Below the pieces are notes generated by a model. The model was not told the origin of the DNA and searched no databases. It saw nothing but the letters and a program-made list of their open reading frames with translations. The translations under genes were made by a program, and so were the position numbers. From contig JAUYAT010000029.1 of NCBI GenBank assembly GCA_030693295.1, forward strand, positions 1 to 49,125: a stretch of DNA of 49,125 nucleotides. The letters run 5' to 3'. Shown one piece after another: positions 15,457 through 24,354 of the stretch. The stretch's first letter is position 1, and each line of letters starts with the position of its first letter. Source of the stretch: a bacterium. Its GTDB lineage: Bacteria; Patescibacteriota; Patescibacteriia; Patescibacteriales; VMTK01.

Positions 15457-16059
15457 CTACTTCGCTTTAAATCCGATTTCTTTTTTATCTTTTCTTTCTT
15501 TCTCATCCCCCTTTATTAGATAATCCAATATCTTAAAAATCTCATAAATTTTTTTATCATACTTTTTCTCTATTTCAGCAATCTTCATAGCTAAGCCCTC
15601 ATACGAAGAAACGAATTTCCTGATGTTTACAAAAATTCTCATAATAGCGATATTTACTTCTATCGCCTTTTCACTTTTTAACACGCTGGACAGCATAGCT
15701 ATGCCTTGCTCGGTAAAAACATAGGGCAATTTTCTTCTGCCTCCCCAACTTGAAGTCACAATTTGTGATTTCAAGTTTTCTGTTTTTCCCTTATTTTCAG
15801 TATTTTCTGTGTTCAAGGTCACAAATTGTGACCTTGAAGATGGTATCACATTTTGTGATACCATATTATTAACCTCAAATTCAGACAGTTGAAACATAAA
15901 ATCCTTAGGAAATCTTTCAATATTTCTTTTCACTGCTTGATTTAATTCTCTAGTTTCAACATCATAAAGCATAGCCAAATCGCGATCCAGCATAACCTTC
16001 TGCCCGCGAATCAGCAAAATCTTGCTTTCTATTTTATCTATTGGAATAACATTACTCAT
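15457..16059 (-). CDS. ORF6N domain protein (phage antirepressor-like DNA-binding protein)
   Basis: The 200-residue protein has the ORF6N domain at residues 1-60 (MSNVIPIDKIESKILLIRGQ, VMLDRDLAMLYDVETRELNQ, AVKRNIERFPKDFMFQLSEF), common in phage antirepressors and in many CPR genomes. The conserved LPYVFTEQGIAMLSSVL follows near 112-128, and the C-terminal part is helical with a lysine-rich tail. Between them, SQNVIP, SQFVTL and SQIVTS are three related peptides encoded by three strong palindromes. The gene sits between two copies of the first 41 bp of the neighbouring gene and is bordered by period-7 repeats, which suggests insertion. Confidence 0.9.
   Translation of the reverse strand: MSNVIPIDKIESKILLIRGQKVMLDRDLAMLYDVETRELNQAVKRNIERFPKDFMFQLSEFEVNNMVSQNVIPSSRSQFVTLNTENTENKGKTENLKSQIVTSSWGGRRKLPYVFTEQGIAMLSSVLKSEKAIEVNIAIMRIFVNIRKFVSSYEGLAMKIAEIEKKYDKKIYEIFKILDYLIKGDEKERKDKKEIGFKAK
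15747..15864. repeat. Three TCACA/TGTGA palindromes inside the ORF6N gene
   Basis: P1 at 15747-15777 has 15-bp arms with one mismatch (AACTTGAAGTCACAA, centre T). P2 at 15812-15838 has perfect 13-bp arms (TTCAAGGTCACAA, centre A). P3 at 15840-15864 has perfect 11-bp arms (ATGGTATCACA, centre TTT). All share the core TCACA-n-TGTGA. Confidence 0.9.
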
Positions 16060-16086
16060 ACAACTTTAGGTTTTAAAATGGCGCCC

Positions 16087-16127
16087 GCCATCGCGATCTG
16101 TTCGTCCGGGGATAATGTATTGGACAT
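16087..16127 (-). repeat. 41-bp direct repeat, copy 2 (orphan gene start)
   Basis: This is a 40/41 copy of 15343-15383. Read on the minus strand it starts ATG and encodes MSNTLSPDEQIAMAG, then diverges to AILKPKVV and a stop, so it is a dead 5' fragment upstream of the ORF6N gene. AATTCCTAATTCCTA (period 7) follows at 16130-16150. Confidence 0.9.
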
Positions 16128-16207
16128 AAAATTCCTAATTCCTAAATTATAATTATCCATTAAAACCAAAAATTAAAAATCAAATACCAAAAACAAATAT
16201 CTTAAAA

Positions 16208-16597
16208 TTAAAATACTTTTCTTTTCCCTCGCATAGTTATGATGCTTGAGGCAAAAATATTCGCTATTTCTTTAGTTTCTTTGAGTAAATATTTACATTC
16301 ATCAACTGATTCTTTTGGAATTAAATTAGCGTCTAACAACACAGATAGCCAAAAACACGTTTCATTTGCTGATTTAAGGCTGATCGTAAAAAAATTCTGA
16401 AAATCTTTTTTTGAACTTGCGCCCCTGGCTTCAAAAAAATTAGCTCCTATTGAAGTGCCGCTTCTTGTCAACTGCTTTTTGATTTCATTAGCAACGGCGT
16501 CATATGGAATTTTTGATAAAAACTTTAATAATCTAACAATGAATTTATAAATCCTTAATTTAAATTCATTGCGCAATTCTTCTTTATTTTGTTGCAT
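16208..16597 (-). CDS. Four-helix-bundle protein (23S rRNA IVP / S23 family)
   Basis: The 129-residue protein is all-helical with the family marks: FIVRLLKFLSKIPYDAVANE, then IKKQLTRSGTSIGANFFEARGA, then KKDFQNFFTISLKSANETCF and FWLSVLLDANLI. Members form pentameric bundles; some lie in intervening sequences of 23S rRNA genes, but most stand alone and their function is unknown. It lies between the giant protein gene and the ORF6N cassette, with AT-rich repeats on both sides, so it is likely part of the inserted cargo. No ribosome binding site is seen. Confidence 0.9.
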   Translation of the reverse strand: MQQNKEELRNEFKLRIYKFIVRLLKFLSKIPYDAVANEIKKQLTRSGTSIGANFFEARGASSKKDFQNFFTISLKSANETCFWLSVLLDANLIPKESVDECKYLLKETKEIANIFASSIITMRGKRKVF

Positions 16598-16600
16598 AAA

Positions 16601-16655
16601 ATTTTTACATTTTTACATTTTTATTTTTGGTATTTAATATTTGGTATTTGGTTTT
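16601..16655. repeat. AT-rich period-7/8 repeat
   Basis: ATTTTTAC repeats (period 8) pass into GGTATTT-type heptamers up to the stop codon of the giant gene. Confidence 0.6.
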
Positions 16656-19600
16656 CTACTTTTCTTTCACCACAATCCATCCCCCGAAATCCTTGTAGCC
16701 GCCGGCAGGGCAGGGAGCGCCGTTAACCCCGTTGTTGCACCAGCCCCAGTTGTCTTTGATTTTCGCGCTTGGCTTGACAATACAGCAGGCGCTCGCGGCC
16801 GGGCAGTCATAGCCGCTGTCGGCTCCGCTGTAATTTACAGCGTCGCCGCCGGCCGGCCCGCAGTAAACGGTATTTTCGCCGCCGCTCGGCGCCTGGTTAA
16901 CCGCGCGCTTAGCTTTAAGGTCCCAATAGCTGTACAGATGGTAAAGCGAATGGGGATTGTCCGCGTTTGGCCGGTCCCGCATCTCCACGCCGGTAACAAC
17001 CGTATATTCGTTATCACCCCAGTCAACGCCGTACATCACCAAAGGCAATTGCTGGCTGTCAACATCGCTGTTAAATGTTAAGTTGATAAATTGGTTATTA
17101 TTAAGAATAGTATCAATGCTTTGGCTGTTGACTTTAATATTGCTTATAATCGGCAGGATGCCGCAGAAATCATTGGGATAAGCCGGCCTTGGCCCTATTC
17201 CGGTGCCGTTGCACAAATTAACCGGCACGCTCCAATCCTGTCCGGCAACCGAAACATAATGGCTTCCGTCCCACTGCCAAGCGCCGTAGCTTTGGGCGAA
17301 AAGGCCTTTAATTCTTTCAATCGGATCTTGGGAAAAATCAGTTGCTACGCATACATCGCCTGCCGGGCAATCAAGTTTATTATTGGCATAACTAACGCCG
17401 GCAATACTCAAGCAAACATACCCTGAATTCTGGCATATGCCAAGATTTCCTGGACCACTATATATAATTTTATAAGGATGGCTGGCGCGCGCTCCATCTC
17501 TTTTAACATATAAGGGCTGGACTCCGTCAATACTGCTGCCATCCCATTCATAAGGATTTAAAACCGGATAGGGGGGGGCAATGCTTCCAAAAGGCGGATC
17601 ATCTGTCGCGTAAGTATATTTTAAAGTCGGCACGGCATAATCGCTTCCTTCATAAACTCTACCGGACCAATATTTATTTTGGCCCACAGAAGTAACTGTT
17701 TGAACCGCTTTGGTGCAATAAGCAAAAACATCATCAAATATTTCGCCTGTATTGGGATTATAGAATTTAATTCCGTATTTTGATTCATTTGTCGGCGGCC
17801 AATCATGAGTTCCGCCAAGACAACTATATTCACCATTTTGCAAAGGATTATCATGAAAACCATTAAATTCATACCAACCACTGCAATTAAAGTTTTGGGA
17901 ACTGTCAGGAGGTGGTACTGGGCAATTATTTTTACAATCATACAGACATACGCCTGCTGGAGCGCATTTAGAATATCCGCAACCGGGATCCCCCGTTGAA
18001 CCAGTCACTCTTTGATATCCTGGAGCGCAAGCACCGTTAGGCGAATCGTCGCCGTCGCCGGTACTATCAAAAATTCCAGACATCCATCTGTATTCCAAGA
18101 GTGTTAACGCTTGAGCTTCAGCGCAGTAATAAACCGGAAACTTGCCCAGATACCCGGCGCCTTCTTCAACGCCCTCGCCCTTAACCTTATCAACCGGCCA
18201 CCATAAAACGCAGGCGTCCGAAGAGCCCGGGTAGCGATCGTATTCAAGGCAATAGCCCAGCCAGCCCTTCTGGCGCTTGCCCGAGTCCTCGTAATAATCG
18301 CAGGAGAGCGAATCGCTTTCCGGATAAAGCCGGCAAGTCTGTGGCGTGTGCCAAGACGCTTTGCTGTTTAGCGCCGGCCTGATTTTCACATCGTCAAAAT
18401 AGAAATTGCCTATTGCGCTGTTCTGCGAATGCAAAGTGATTTTAATTCTGGTTGCCGCCGCCAATGTTTGAAAATTCCCCAATTGATATATCCACTCATT
18501 GCCCCCTAATAATGTTATGACATCAACATTGGTCGCGACTGAATTGCCGCTGTTATCGTATTGCTCTATTCTTGCCGCGGCGGAACCAACGGATAAATTA
18601 ATGGTATTAACATAAGCCGTTAAGATATAATCCATATTTCTTTCAACATCAATAAACTCGGAGGTGGCGCTGTATACCGAACCGAGTTTCAGGAAGTTCC
18701 TGCCTTCGGGAGCGTAGCCGATGCCTTCGGTCTGGGCACTGATAGGATTATTAATTACGGTAAAGACATTCTCGTTCCAGTTCCCGCCGAGCCAGGTCCA
18801 GCCGATCGGATATTTGTTTGAGCCGTAGAATTCAAATCCGCCGTTTGGAACCATCGCGACTTCTCCCACCTGCTCCATCGCTCCCAAAGGATAATAGTCG
18901 GCTTTTAGCGAGCTGTTATTATAGCCGACTTTGGCGTAGCCGGACATATTGCCGATATTTTGAACAAGAGTATTGTAAGTTTGATTGACTTGGTTGGTGA
19001 TGACAAAACTGTTGCAGCTGCCGTTATCGTCCACCCCGTTGCACAAGCCGATGTCAAAGCAGACATTGTTGCCTTTTTCGTCTTTAATGTAACTGCGGCA
19101 GGCAAGCCATTTGTCGCAGACCCGGTCCGGAGAAACTTTAAGCAGAATATTGGCGTCGCGCTCTCCGGCAACGCCGGCGTTAGGAACAACTCCATTGCCG
19201 TCATTGACAGTTAAGTCCGCGTCCCAGGACAAGCCGGCCAAAGCCGCGCCGTTCTGGGCGCGCTCGTTGAACAGGACGCATCCTTCTTCAAAATTGACAA
19301 TGCCGTTGCAGGATGAATTATCCAGATCCTGCTTCAGCTGATAGTCAACCGCGGCTTGCTTTAATTCAATTTTACTGCCGTTGTTGGGCGAGCTGTTGCT
19401 CGCGGTAATTTTCGCGGAAACGCTCACCCTCGCGTAAAAGCGCTTGCTTGCCCGCGAACCGGCAACACTGGCAACGGATATCTGGCTAACTGGGCCTGTT
19501 AAATTATTATTGGCGTCTAATTCATAAAAATCATTGTTGGTTATGTTAACTTTTGCCGTATTGGCGCCTTCAACCATTAGAACATACAAGGTATTGGTGT

Positions 19601-22600
19601 CTAATTTTATATCTTGCGTTCCGTTCGCGGCCGCGCTCCAGCCGTCGGCTATGGCGTTAAGATCAACATTCTGGGAAAAATCCCCGTTAAACAGCAAGCT
19701 CACGCTGAAGCGGGAAACCGGCTCAATGTATTCCGAGCATCCGGATTGAACCGCCGGGCAGATGCCGGCCCAATAATTGTTATCCGCGTCAATCGTTGGC
19801 TGGCTTACGGCAACCCTGCCTGTGCCTAAGGTTTTATACGAACTTACCGGACAGCCATAATCATTCTCGTCCGAAATACAGCTTATCCCGCTCCCGCAAT
19901 CATTGTTGTCCAAGCAAACAGCAGTCTCGCTCGCAGGATTAATCGCGCCGTTTCCATTGCTGTCGCAGCGCTTGATTTTCTTTTTATACCAGCCCCACGC
20001 TTCGCTCGCCTGGCCCAATTTCTGCCGCCACTGGCAAACCGCGTCTCCCGGATCCTTAAAGTAAACCGTTCCCTCGTTGCTTGTCCATTCTCCGCAGTAA
20101 ACGGCGTCTGCTTGGCATAAAATTTCGTTGTATTTGTCAGGATTATTTTTTAAATAAATATCATCGTATAAAACGCTATTGCCGTACTGAAATGGCGAGC
20201 CCAGCCGCTGGCATCCTTTGTCGCTCTGGTTGCATTGCTTTGTTTTGTCATAAATAACATAAGCGAAGCTGTCAGCCGGCACGATAACCTGGCTCGGGTC
20301 TCCGGCATTGAAAGTCTGCGAGTTGTAATCGCTTGAATTATGGGTATCTATCATTATCTCGCAGCCAACAACCGACTCTTTGCACAGCTGGCTGAACTGG
20401 CGCAAGTAATGAATATTTTTATCACGGTCGTAATATTGGCCGCAACCGGCGTTATAATAAGGCCCGACGTAAACGCCGGTAATATCGTTATAGCAGGAAT
20501 CCGGCGTGTTCCATGATTCTTTGATTAAATAATATCTGTCAACAATTTCCGTCAATCGTATATCGTCTATGTAAAAAGCGCCGTTGGCTGAAAGCGCCAA
20601 TATTTCGCTGGCGTCAACATTGTGGTTAAGCGCGGCTAAATTGACTTTATAAAATTGCCAGCCGTTGTTTAACGCGGCGTTGCCAAAGTCGGCTGTTTCG
20701 CCTGAACTATTGGCAAATTTAAAATTGATTTGGCTTGCTCCGCTCGGCTTGGCGATAAAACTTAAAACATACGACTTGTCTTTCTTGACTAAATTGCCGA
20801 CTGTTTTAGCGGCGCTGAACGAACCGCCAACCGCGGAAAGCGAATTGCCGCCGGCCGTAAGCGCTTCGTTGCTTAACGACACTGTTGTTCCGCCAACGCC
20901 GGCCCAGCCCTGCAAACTGCCTTCAAAATCATTGGTTGAAATAATTCTTATGTTATTGCCGGTATTGCCTTTGTATTCGCGGCAGCCGTTCTTGGCGCCG
21001 GAACACTTAACGCCTTGGCCCGGAATGGCCATATAAACGCAGGATTGGCTTTCAACGCTCCATTCCCCGTTGTTTTTGCAGAAATAGCAAGCCGACAAAT
21101 CACCGTCCCAATAAAATTGAGCGTTCGTAACATTAACATAACCGCTGCCAACGGCATTGCAGGTTGCCGCGTCCAAATAAGGATCAATGTTTTTCTCGGT
21201 TCTTCTGTACGGATGGCAGTTGTCGGAGCAAGTTATTGTGCGCGTATATAAATGGTAAAAAACCAATCCTGATTTGCCGTAGAATTCCCTGCAGTCCGGA
21301 TTGTAAGCAGGGTCGGTCGGAGGCAGGCTGTAAATTGTTACATCGCATTCGCCGCTGTCGTCTTCGGTTATTGCCGGCTCGCCCAAGTCCTGCTGGAGGT
21401 TGTGCATTCTTAGCTGGAAACCGGTTTCGTCGCTTCCTTCCCATGTATAAAACTCGGCGCAGTCCGCGGCCGGGTCGGACGGCTTAACGCACTGCCTTAA
21501 GTAGCTGTAATATTCAATTCCCTCTCCGCCCTGCCCTGCTTCGTCTAAATTGGTAAACTGGTCGCAGCCGGCCGACGCCGCGTCGCAGGTCTTGGCCGTT
21601 TCCGGTATGAAATAATTGTCGCGCAAAGAGTCAAAAACGGTTTCGCTCTGGATATAAGAGTCGTAGCCGGAGCATTCAGCCGGACAGTAATCCAACGCCA
21701 CGGCTTTAGCCGGAATGCTTATGTTCTCTTTTTCAGAAGTGTATAATTCACAGTTGACATCCGCGGCCTCGCAAGCTCGGGCGAAATTATCGCATTCTGC
21801 CGGAGGAGCGGCTCCGGCGCAGTTTAAATAATCAGGCGCCAGTTTCTGGTAAACCAGCCCCGCGTCCCGATAATCTCCATAAGCCGTTGCCGTTGTATCT
21901 CTTTCCAATTTTACGGCATCCACGGCGCAGGAAGCGGTATTAATATTAAAAATAACTTGATTGCCGGAAGCGCTTGCCGGATAAATATAGGTTGTCGTAT
22001 AATACTGCCAATCCGCGCCGTCGCTTAGGTCTTTCGCCGCTTCGCCGTCTATATTGAAACCATCGCCGAGCGCGCAATCCTTGGCGTAAAAAGACAAAGT
22101 GAACGAGTCATTGGCGATTGAATAATCGGCCGGACCCCCGTCTATGGTTTTACTTAAATTGGCTGACGGGCTTAAAGCGGCCGTACTGCCATAGCCGTTG
22201 CTTACGGCTTCGCCAACGGCTCCCCAATCGCTAAAATTATCAGCCGCGCCGTCGTCAATAGTTCCGCTAAATTCTTCAAAACTGGAATTTTTTAATAAAT
22301 TGGCGCCTACTCCGGCTTTTGTCCTGATAAATTCATCACAACCCTCTTCTTCGCTGTCGCATTCCTCGGCGTTTTTATCTAAATATAATTTATCGCCAAC
22401 CGTAGCGTTAGTGCAATTCCACTCGCCGGCGGCGAAATCATAGTCCATGCAGTACGGCTTGCATCCAATATTGTCAACATTGCAAATGCCGTAATCCAGC
22501 GTGTTTTCCAAATATGAAATCGTCTTGCCTTCCTCGCTTCCGAAAGTCTGGCAGGTATTATAGCGCGGCTCGCAGGCTTTGCCGTTAAACTGCCACTTTC

Positions 22601-24290
22601 TCCTCTCCTCGGAGCAGTAGCCGTAAGCCAAGCAGGAGCCGTCGTCGTTTTCCTTGATGCATGCCTGCTCGTCGGCGCAATAGCCATCATCGCGGGAAAT
22701 TGACAGCTCGCTTGATTCCCCGGCGCCGATAACCCGCTCGGAAATAATTTCAGGCCCCGCTCCTTCGCGCTTGCAGTAGTTAAGCGGGGCTTTAAGCACC
22801 CAGTTCGGGTCAACCAACCCTTGGCACCAGGCCGCGAAATATCCTTCGTAATCATCACTTGAATCAAAACAGGCAACCATGTCGCCTAAATTATAGGTTT
22901 TATCGCCAAAATCCTTAATATACTGGGCCGTTACTTCCCAGCCAACCGGAGTTATCCTAAACTTTCTTAATATTATCATTGAGCGGTACGGATAGCCCTC
23001 GTAATAAGCCGGCTCAAGCCCGTCCGCGGTAAAGCCGAAGATGCCGCCTGAATTCAAATAGCCCTGTTTCATGGCCTCGCCCACCGTAAGCCGATTGATA
23101 ACCGCCTGCCTGAAAGTGTCGGTAATGACGCAGTTGGTCGGGCCGGCTTTTGTCGGGTCCGGACATGCTGTAAGCTCGCTTAAAATATTATAGTCCCCCC
23201 TTACTCCAAATTCCGGCTCAACCAAAGTCCTGAATCTTTCTTTGGCTCCGGCAATGCCCGAGTTTGCCGCCTGGGATTCATAATCATAATCCCATCCTTG
23301 ATGCTCAGGAAAATCCGTCACCAATCCTTTATTAAAAAATCTATCTATTAATTTTCCTATTAGAGTATTAAAGAAAAGATCAATGGCGTCAGCCACAATG
23401 TTGCCGGTAAAAATCTTTTCTTTGGCTGTCGCGTCACCTATCGCTAACCCCATTCTTTGCGCTACGGCCATGCCCGGAGTTTTAGTTTTGCCGCTAATTG
23501 GATCCGTAACATCTTTTATGCCTTGATTAGTTTGCCTTAACAACTTTGCTTCGTTTAGCTTTTTATCAATCTCTTCGCTTAAACCGGTTTGCAAAGTAAG
23601 GGCCTGGCCCAGATCATTTTCCGCCGGATTAAACATATTCTGAAAATTGACCAAAAAATCAGCCTCTTTTAGCGCTTTATCCCAATTTTGTTTCATCTTG
23701 CTAAAAGTGCAAGCGGGCTTATATTTTGTATAGGATGATTTAAGGCCTGAAGTGATAAGCAGCTTAACTTTTAAATCCGGCTCGCAAATATTAAATTTTG
23801 CGCCAAAAGCCCCTTGCCTGCCAAGATCTTCAATAAAAAACCCGGCCGCGTCATCAGCCGTGTTTTTTAAATATTTTCCCCAATCGTCAGTAATAAACAT
23901 CGGCTTCTGTCCTTTGTCCCCGCTTGCCAAATAAGTCGCCGTGTCAAAAGCCAATTGGTTTAAAAAATTAGCCAACATCTTTTTAAAAGCAACAGCTGCG
24001 CTTTTCCATGCCGCATCAATCCCTTTTTCCAATGTAAAATAATCCCAAAAAGTATCTTCTTTAGTTAACTTGGATAATTCTTTTTTCGCTGCTTCATCAG
24101 AAACTTTGATCTCATTTGCCATGTATTTATCAATGCTTTTAGTTTCGGTAACGGTAATATTAGCCCTTAAAATATCTAATGGTAAAAGTAAAAAAAGAAC
24201 TATAACAAAACTAAAAATTAAAAAAATTAAATTTTTTAAAATTTTTCTATTAAATTTTAGTTGCCTTAATTTAACTTGACAATTTTTCAT
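16656..24290 (-). CDS. Giant exported cysteine-rich protein with jelly-roll-like modules
   Basis: This is the largest gene of the window (2544 residues). A basic start and one hydrophobic segment (residues about 20-45, LIFLIFSFVIVLFLLLPLDI) target it to the membrane. Residues 50-420 are helical and resemble the soluble parts of secretion-locus proteins. The rest is cysteine-rich. At least eight C-x5-[GN]-C-x-x-aromatic-type motifs occur, such as CDSEEEGC (about 643), CDAASAGC (899), CSGAKNGC (1095), CNQSDKGC (1353) and CPAVQSGC (1510). Four segments opening like NSSFEEF, NDFEGSLQGW, NGDFSQN and NGGFEFYG (about 660-807, 1117-1243, 1533-1636, 1810-1973) resemble carbohydrate-binding jelly-roll modules. 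A C-terminal FINLTFNSDVD region looks Ig/PKD-like. The family is not recognised. It heads the secretion locus and may be its surface partner. Confidence 0.85.
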   Translation of the reverse strand: MKNCQVKLRQLKFNRKILKNLIFLIFSFVIVLFLLLPLDILRANITVTETKSIDKYMANEIKVSDEAAKKELSKLTKEDTFWDYFTLEKGIDAAWKSAAVAFKKMLANFLNQLAFDTATYLASGDKGQKPMFITDDWGKYLKNTADDAAGFFIEDLGRQGAFGAKFNICEPDLKVKLLITSGLKSSYTKYKPACTFSKMKQNWDKALKEADFLVNFQNMFNPAENDLGQALTLQTGLSEEIDKKLNEAKLLRQTNQGIKDVTDPISGKTKTPGMAVAQRMGLAIGDATAKEKIFTGNIVADAIDLFFNTLIGKLIDRFFNKGLVTDFPEHQGWDYDYESQAANSGIAGAKERFRTLVEPEFGVRGDYNILSELTACPDPTKAGPTNCVITDTFRQAVINRLTVGEAMKQGYLNSGGIFGFTADGLEPAYYEGYPYRSMIILRKFRITPVGWEVTAQYIKDFGDKTYNLGDMVACFDSSDDYEGYFAAWCQGLVDPNWVLKAPLNYCKREGAGPEIISERVIGAGESSELSISRDDGYCADEQACIKENDDGSCLAYGYCSEERRKWQFNGKACEPRYNTCQTFGSEEGKTISYLENTLDYGICNVDNIGCKPYCMDYDFAAGEWNCTNATVGDKLYLDKNAEECDSEEEGCDEFIRTKAGVGANLLKNSSFEEFSGTIDDGAADNFSDWGAVGEAVSNGYGSTAALSPSANLSKTIDGGPADYSIANDSFTLSFYAKDCALGDGFNIDGEAAKDLSDGADWQYYTTTYIYPASASGNQVIFNINTASCAVDAVKLERDTTATAYGDYRDAGLVYQKLAPDYLNCAGAAPPAECDNFARACEAADVNCELYTSEKENISIPAKAVALDYCPAECSGYDSYIQSETVFDSLRDNYFIPETAKTCDAASAGCDQFTNLDEAGQGGEGIEYYSYLRQCVKPSDPAADCAEFYTWEGSDETGFQLRMHNLQQDLGEPAITEDDSGECDVTIYSLPPTDPAYNPDCREFYGKSGLVFYHLYTRTITCSDNCHPYRRTEKNIDPYLDAATCNAVGSGYVNVTNAQFYWDGDLSACYFCKNNGEWSVESQSCVYMAIPGQGVKCSGAKNGCREYKGNTGNNIRIISTNDFEGSLQGWAGVGGTTVSLSNEALTAGGNSLSAVGGSFSAAKTVGNLVKKDKSYVLSFIAKPSGASQINFKFANSSGETADFGNAALNNGWQFYKVNLAALNHNVDASEILALSANGAFYIDDIRLTEIVDRYYLIKESWNTPDSCYNDITGVYVGPYYNAGCGQYYDRDKNIHYLRQFSQLCKESVVGCEIMIDTHNSSDYNSQTFNAGDPSQVIVPADSFAYVIYDKTKQCNQSDKGCQRLGSPFQYGNSVLYDDIYLKNNPDKYNEILCQADAVYCGEWTSNEGTVYFKDPGDAVCQWRQKLGQASEAWGWYKKKIKRCDSNGNGAINPASETAVCLDNNDCGSGISCISDENDYGCPVSSYKTLGTGRVAVSQPTIDADNNYWAGICPAVQSGCSEYIEPVSRFSVSLLFNGDFSQNVDLNAIADGWSAAANGTQDIKLDTNTLYVLMVEGANTAKVNITNNDFYELDANNNLTGPVSQISVASVAGSRASKRFYARVSVSAKITASNSSPNNGSKIELKQAAVDYQLKQDLDNSSCNGIVNFEEGCVLFNERAQNGAALAGLSWDADLTVNDGNGVVPNAGVAGERDANILLKVSPDRVCDKWLACRSYIKDEKGNNVCFDIGLCNGVDDNGSCNSFVITNQVNQTYNTLVQNIGNMSGYAKVGYNNSSLKADYYPLGAMEQVGEVAMVPNGGFEFYGSNKYPIGWTWLGGNWNENVFTVINNPISAQTEGIGYAPEGRNFLKLGSVYSATSEFIDVERNMDYILTAYVNTINLSVGSAAARIEQYDNSGNSVATNVDVITLLGGNEWIYQLGNFQTLAAATRIKITLHSQNSAIGNFYFDDVKIRPALNSKASWHTPQTCRLYPESDSLSCDYYEDSGKRQKGWLGYCLEYDRYPGSSDACVLWWPVDKVKGEGVEEGAGYLGKFPVYYCAEAQALTLLEYRWMSGIFDSTGDGDDSPNGACAPGYQRVTGSTGDPGCGYSKCAPAGVCLYDCKNNCPVPPPDSSQNFNCSGWYEFNGFHDNPLQNGEYSCLGGTHDWPPTNESKYGIKFYNPNTGEIFDDVFAYCTKAVQTVTSVGQNKYWSGRVYEGSDYAVPTLKYTYATDDPPFGSIAPPYPVLNPYEWDGSSIDGVQPLYVKRDGARASHPYKIIYSGPGNLGICQNSGYVCLSIAGVSYANNKLDCPAGDVCVATDFSQDPIERIKGLFAQSYGAWQWDGSHYVSVAGQDWSVPVNLCNGTGIGPRPAYPNDFCGILPIISNIKVNSQSIDTILNNNQFINLTFNSDVDSQQLPLVMYGVDWGDNEYTVVTGVEMRDRPNADNPHSLYHLYSYWDLKAKRAVNQAPSGGENTVYCGPAGGDAVNYSGADSGYDCPAASACCIVKPSAKIKDNWGWCNNGVNGAPCPAGGYKDFGGWIVVKEK

Positions 24291-24303
24291 AATTATGTAT
24301 AAT
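24276..24303 (+). promoter_or_regulatory. Sigma-70-type promoter for the lipoprotein gene
   Basis: TTGACA (24276-24281) and TATAAT (24298-24303) are both consensus, with a 16-base spacer and TG just before the -10. It overlaps the start of the giant gene on the other strand and lies about 50 bp before the lipoprotein start at 24355. Confidence 0.8.
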
Positions 24304-24354
24304 TATAGGTAAATATGATCATTGCAAAATACTCTATAAGGGGGTAATACTAAA

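Noticed and set aside
15740-15870. CRISPR-like array in the palindromic part of the ORF6N gene
   Set aside because: Only three palindromes of different sequence, no regular spacers, no cas genes, and the stretch lies in a coding frame.
16641-24279. Many open frames on the plus strand and in other minus frames across the giant gene
   Set aside because: They lack start signals, have unnatural composition and all overlap a single continuous 2544-codon frame.
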